Shown: positions 5,091-8,053 of the stretch, piece after piece
Numbering within the stretch: the first letter of the stretch is position 1
How the letters are laid out: every line of letters begins with the position of its first letter
Source: Thermoproteota archaeon
GTDB lineage: Archaea > Korarchaeota > Korarchaeia > Korarchaeales > Korarchaeaceae
Direction: 5' to 3'
Assembly (NCBI GenBank): GCA_003661365.1
Contig: QMVZ01000073.1
Span: 1 to 8,053 of the forward strand
Length of the DNA: 8,053 nucleotides
Notes under the pieces: generated by a model
What the model saw: only the letters and a program-made list of their open reading frames with translations
Told to the model about the DNA's origin: nothing
Database searches by the model: none
Translations under genes and position numbers: made by a program

Positions 5091-8053
5091 TGACCAATCT
5101 CACCATTAGACGCTTTGTGGAAAAAGATGCAGAGGGCTTGGCAAAGCTCTTAAACGAGAGCGAAGAGGGATGGCCTGGAGGACTAACTGGAGGCATACCA
5201 TACACAGCTGAAAGAGCTAAAGAGTGGATTGAAAGGAGTTCTTGCTTTGCTCCGCTTGTAGCTGAGCTTGATGGTGAGATTGTAGGGATTTGTACTGTAA
5301 CGGAGCATTTTGAAGAGAAAGACTCAGCTTATGTCGAGTTCCTTAATGTGCATCCAAAGCACAGAGGAAAGGGGATAGGAAAGGCTTTGCTTCTAGCCAG
5401 CATCGAAGAAACCATGAAAATAGGGAGGAAAAGGCTGGACCTTCACACCTGGGGAGGAAATCTCCTCGCAGTTCCCCTTTATAAGAAGACTGGGTTCTTT
5501 TGGGTTCCTAAGACTAACGTTTACATGCAGAACTACATACCAGCAATTCTAACGCACCCTCTTACATCTAAATTCTTTGAAAAGCTCGATATTTCTCATC
5601 CTAAGTGGTACAATTACTTTGTTAGAGAGCTAACACAAAAGGAGGACGACTTCAGAGAAAAGGGGATGAAGGTTTTCCCATATGAGTTTGAAGTAGAAGG
5701 AAGAAGGCTGCGAGTCCTTGTAGATAGGGAAGCTAGGGAGATAATGGGAGTTGAGACCTCTGAGCTGGCAGTTGAGTGTTGGGTTGAAGAGCAAGAGGCA
5801 CCTGCTGGATTTTCCCAAAGGATTAGATGGAGGGTAGAGAACAAAAGCAATGAAGAAATTAAGTGCGCCTTGTTCACCATCCCAGATCCTGAGATCAAGA
5901 TAATAAAGCCACCAAAGGGTTCTTTTAGCGTTTCTCCTCATGAAGAGGTTGTAATCGAAGTCCTCTTCGAGCCAGATGTGATGGCAGAAGAAAGACCAGA
6001 AGATGAGAGGTCTAGAAAGATATCCGGCAATCTACTTATCGGGGACCTTCTGATACCTCTTACGGCTGGTGTTAGAATTAAGCAGCCTGTTGAGGTAACG
6101 ATAGATCCACTGCCTTTCTCTTGCTATCCCGGAACTGAGGCAGAGATCACAATAAACCTGAGGTCTTTCCTAAAAGAAAAGGCAAAGGTCTCTCTTTTAC
6201 TCTCCCATTCAAGTGATCTAGAGGTAGAGGCAGAGAAGAGCTGCGAATTAGATCCAAAAAGTTTCTCTGGGCTAAATGCAAGGATCAGGGTGCCAAAAGG
6301 GACGAGAACTGGAGCATATCCACTCATATTAAGGGCACTAGTCAGCAAGGAGAAAAAAGAGGTGTTAACTAAGCCCAAGGAATTTCATGTGAGGGTTCTT
6401 GAGCCTTCTGGCATCGTGGTTGCAACTGAGGGAGACAAACACAGGCTAATTGCTGAAAACATGATCGCAAGGATAGAATTCAACCTTAGGAAAGGCGGAA
6501 CGATAAGCGTATTTGACAGGCTTTCCGGTAGGCTTATGATTTATGCTCTTAGAGTAGGAATAGGACCTCCTTTCTGGCCCTCAGAGTTTGACATAAAGTC
6601 ATTTGACTATAGAGTTGAGGAGGTTCCTTCTGGCTATAAAATAACCCTAAGCGCAGATTCTGACAAGTACAGGGGGCTAAAACTGATAAAAGAGGTCACT
6701 ATCTTCGGAGGAAGTCCCTTGATCGGAATAAGATATGGCTTTGTCAACAACTCACAGACAACCAGGGAGTTCAAGTTGCAATCAAGGAGTTGGGCAAACT
6801 TCTGGGGATCCATATACAACATACCCATTAGAGGAAAGCTAGTCAGAGCTCCTGCAATTGAAGGCGATTTCCCCTACTGGGAAAGAGACCTACCCAAGAG
6901 CCCAAAGGATTTCAAGGAAAGATGGGTTTGTTTCGAGTTCTCTCAAGATGGAGTGTCGCTAGGAATCCTCTGGGATAAGGTTGAAGAGAACGAATTTGGG
7001 GCAGGCAAAGCTAACTTCGTCTTTGACGTAAAACTAAATCCCTTCTCCATTAAGTGGCTAGAGCCATTTTACCTTTACATAGGTCCAGGAGATTGGAAAG
7101 TTGTTAAAGAACTCTGGAGAATGATATACATGAGCAGAGTAGAGCCAGAGCCCTACGAGAAGGTTACGGAGGAGTTCTTCATAGATGTCTCAACTCATCC
7201 CATAGTGTTTGAGGGAGAGTCCCCGTTAGAAATAAGGATCACAAGCTCAAGGATGAGGAAATACAAAGGAAAGCTTGCTATAAACCTTCCAGCCGGCTGG
7301 AATGTAGAGAAAAACGAATTCGAATTTGAGGACTTTTCCATGGATAAGGGGAAGGTATTTACTACCAAGATAATCCCGAATTGTCCTCCGGGGGCCTATA
7401 AGGGCGATATAATCCTTGATTTGCCCGAAACCGAGTTGAAATTTGATCTTCCCCTCATCCTTGTTGGAGCCGGGGGTGAAGTGAAGGTAAAGGAGATAGA
7501 GGACAGAGGAAAGAGATCCTTTCTGATGGATAACAGATCTCTTAGGTTTAGGGTTTCGCCAGAATATGGTGGGGTCCTATACAGTATTAGAGACACGCGG
7601 GGAGTAGAGCACTTACTTTCTCCCTATCCTGAAATCTCTACCTTCTCTTGGATAGGGGAGTGGTTGGGTGGAATTGGTCTTAACGGCTGGATAGAGAGAG
7701 ATGAGTGGCATTGGACATTCCATAGAGAAGAATGGCATGCAGAGAAAGCTGAGATGGCTGGATGGACTGGACTCAAGTTATGGTTCGAGCCAAAAAGGGA
7801 GGAGCACAGAAACCTAAAGGGTCTGAGATTTAGCGTGTCATATCTGACCAAACCAATGAGCAAGATTCTTCTGGTCGTACCTGGGTTCAAGAACAAAACA
7901 AAGGCTTCAAGGAGGCTCACAGTGCTCATGGACTTCTTCCTTAAGCTAGGCGGTGAAAGGAAGGGATATCAATTCCTGGTACCAACAGAAGTTTTGGATT
8001 ACTTGAGAAAAGAGAACCCCTATTATGCTTGGCTCCCGTCCAACAAGGGATAC
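5090..8053 (+). CDS. Giant protein: N-terminal GNAT acetyltransferase fused to carbohydrate-enzyme-like beta-sandwich domains, 3' partial
   Basis: 988 codons read without a stop from ATG 5090 to the right edge, so the gene continues. A TGA at 5081-5083 in the same frame excludes an earlier start. Residues 4-150 form a full GNAT fold: strand VEFLNVHP (82-89), acetyl-CoA loop HRGKGIGKA (91-99), and motif B with N124, A127, Y131 and GF (135-136). After a helical linker (about 155-190) the protein is beta-rich: Ig-like sandwiches at about 225-330 and 331-436, a galactose-mutarotase-like module at about 450-690 (NMIARIEFNLRKGG, VFDRLSG, GPPFWPSEF), a NEW3/Ig-like module at about 695-795 (LPAGWNVE, PPGAYKGDI) and the start of a second mutarotase-like module from about 812, with eight tryptophans between 854 and 898. 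There is no signal peptide or membrane helix, so it is probably cytoplasmic. The GNAT call is firm; the sandwich assignments come from pattern only. An acetyltransferase acting on a sugar or glycoconjugate is a reasonable but unproven idea. Confidence 0.85.
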   Translation, partial: MTNLTIRRFVEKDAEGLAKLLNESEEGWPGGLTGGIPYTAERAKEWIERSSCFAPLVAELDGEIVGICTVTEHFEEKDSAYVEFLNVHPKHRGKGIGKALLLASIEETMKIGRKRLDLHTWGGNLLAVPLYKKTGFFWVPKTNVYMQNYIPAILTHPLTSKFFEKLDISHPKWYNYFVRELTQKEDDFREKGMKVFPYEFEVEGRRLRVLVDREAREIMGVETSELAVECWVEEQEAPAGFSQRIRWRVENKSNEEIKCALFTIPDPEIKIIKPPKGSFSVSPHEEVVIEVLFEPDVMAEERPEDERSRKISGNLLIGDLLIPLTAGVRIKQPVEVTIDPLPFSCYPGTEAEITINLRSFLKEKAKVSLLLSHSSDLEVEAEKSCELDPKSFSGLNARIRVPKGTRTGAYPLILRALVSKEKKEVLTKPKEFHVRVLEPSGIVVATEGDKHRLIAENMIARIEFNLRKGGTISVFDRLSGRLMIYALRVGIGPPFWPSEFDIKSFDYRVEEVPSGYKITLSADSDKYRGLKLIKEVTIFGGSPLIGIRYGFVNNSQTTREFKLQSRSWANFWGSIYNIPIRGKLVRAPAIEGDFPYWERDLPKSPKDFKERWVCFEFSQDGVSLGILWDKVEENEFGAGKANFVFDVKLNPFSIKWLEPFYLYIGPGDWKVVKELWRMIYMSRVEPEPYEKVTEEFFIDVSTHPIVFEGESPLEIRITSSRMRKYKGKLAINLPAGWNVEKNEFEFEDFSMDKGKVFTTKIIPNCPPGAYKGDIILDLPETELKFDLPLILVGAGGEVKVKEIEDRGKRSFLMDNRSLRFRVSPEYGGVLYSIRDTRGVEHLLSPYPEISTFSWIGEWLGGIGLNGWIERDEWHWTFHREEWHAEKAEMAGWTGLKLWFEPKREEHRNLKGLRFSVSYLTKPMSKILLVVPGFKNKTKASRRLTVLMDFFLKLGGERKGYQFLVPTEVLDYLRKENPYYAWLPSNKGY

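Noticed and set aside
5453..5466. Small GAGGA/TCCTC hairpin
   Set aside because: It is short, lies inside the GNAT domain coding sequence between the acetyl-CoA loop and motif B, and has no T run after it.
5614..5941. Overlapping minus-strand open frames of 94 and 103 codons
   Set aside because: They are antisense to the linker and first sandwich module of the GNAT fusion gene; no family features were seen.

Overview
The window looks like a piece of an archaeal chromosome, probably from a thermophile of the Thermoproteota/Korarchaeota side of the tree. The reasons are AGA/AGG for nearly all arginines, frequent ATA isoleucine codons, a GvpD/KaiC-like ATPase relative, a JAMM metalloprotease next to a Yip1-type membrane protein, TATA-like boxes about 26-33 bases before starts, and a mix of Shine-Dalgarno and near-leaderless starts. 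The lineage is an inference, not a sequence match. There are no RNA genes, insertion sequences or CRISPR arrays, and no gene-free stretch longer than about 210 bases.

Layout. (1) 1-1105, plus strand: the 3' part of a GvpD/KaiC-like protein whose visible second RecA-type domain has lost its Walker A lysine, followed after 18 bases by a 98-residue acidic protein that may carry a NitrOD5-like domain. (2) 1158-1496, minus strand: a 112-residue three-helix membrane protein with two histidines placed like cytochrome b haem ligands. (3) 1705-2604, plus strand: an aspartate carbamoyltransferase homologue (PyrB) with several altered active-site positions and no pyrI next to it. (4) 2667-3926, plus strand: a major facilitator transporter read in two frames. 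One missing G and one extra T, about 74 bases apart, fully explain the break. (5) 3945-5008, minus strand: a two-gene unit of a JAMM/MPN metalloprotease translationally coupled (TAATG) to a Yip1-family membrane protein. It converges on the transporter over a shared hairpin. (6) 5090-8053, plus strand: one uninterrupted reading frame of 988 codons that runs off the window. It starts with a complete GNAT acetyltransferase domain and continues into about 840 residues of beta-rich modules resembling galactose-mutarotase-like and NEW3/Ig-like sandwiches, as found in carbohydrate-active enzymes.

The most unusual element is the GNAT-beta-sandwich giant protein. It is divergently transcribed from the JAMM gene across a short promoter region that holds an 8-bp inverted repeat lying exactly between the predicted TATA box and the start codon. 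The second is the PyrB homologue, whose catalytic substitutions raise the question of whether it is still an aspartate carbamoyltransferase. The genes do not form one evident pathway; the window looks like several short independent transcription units.
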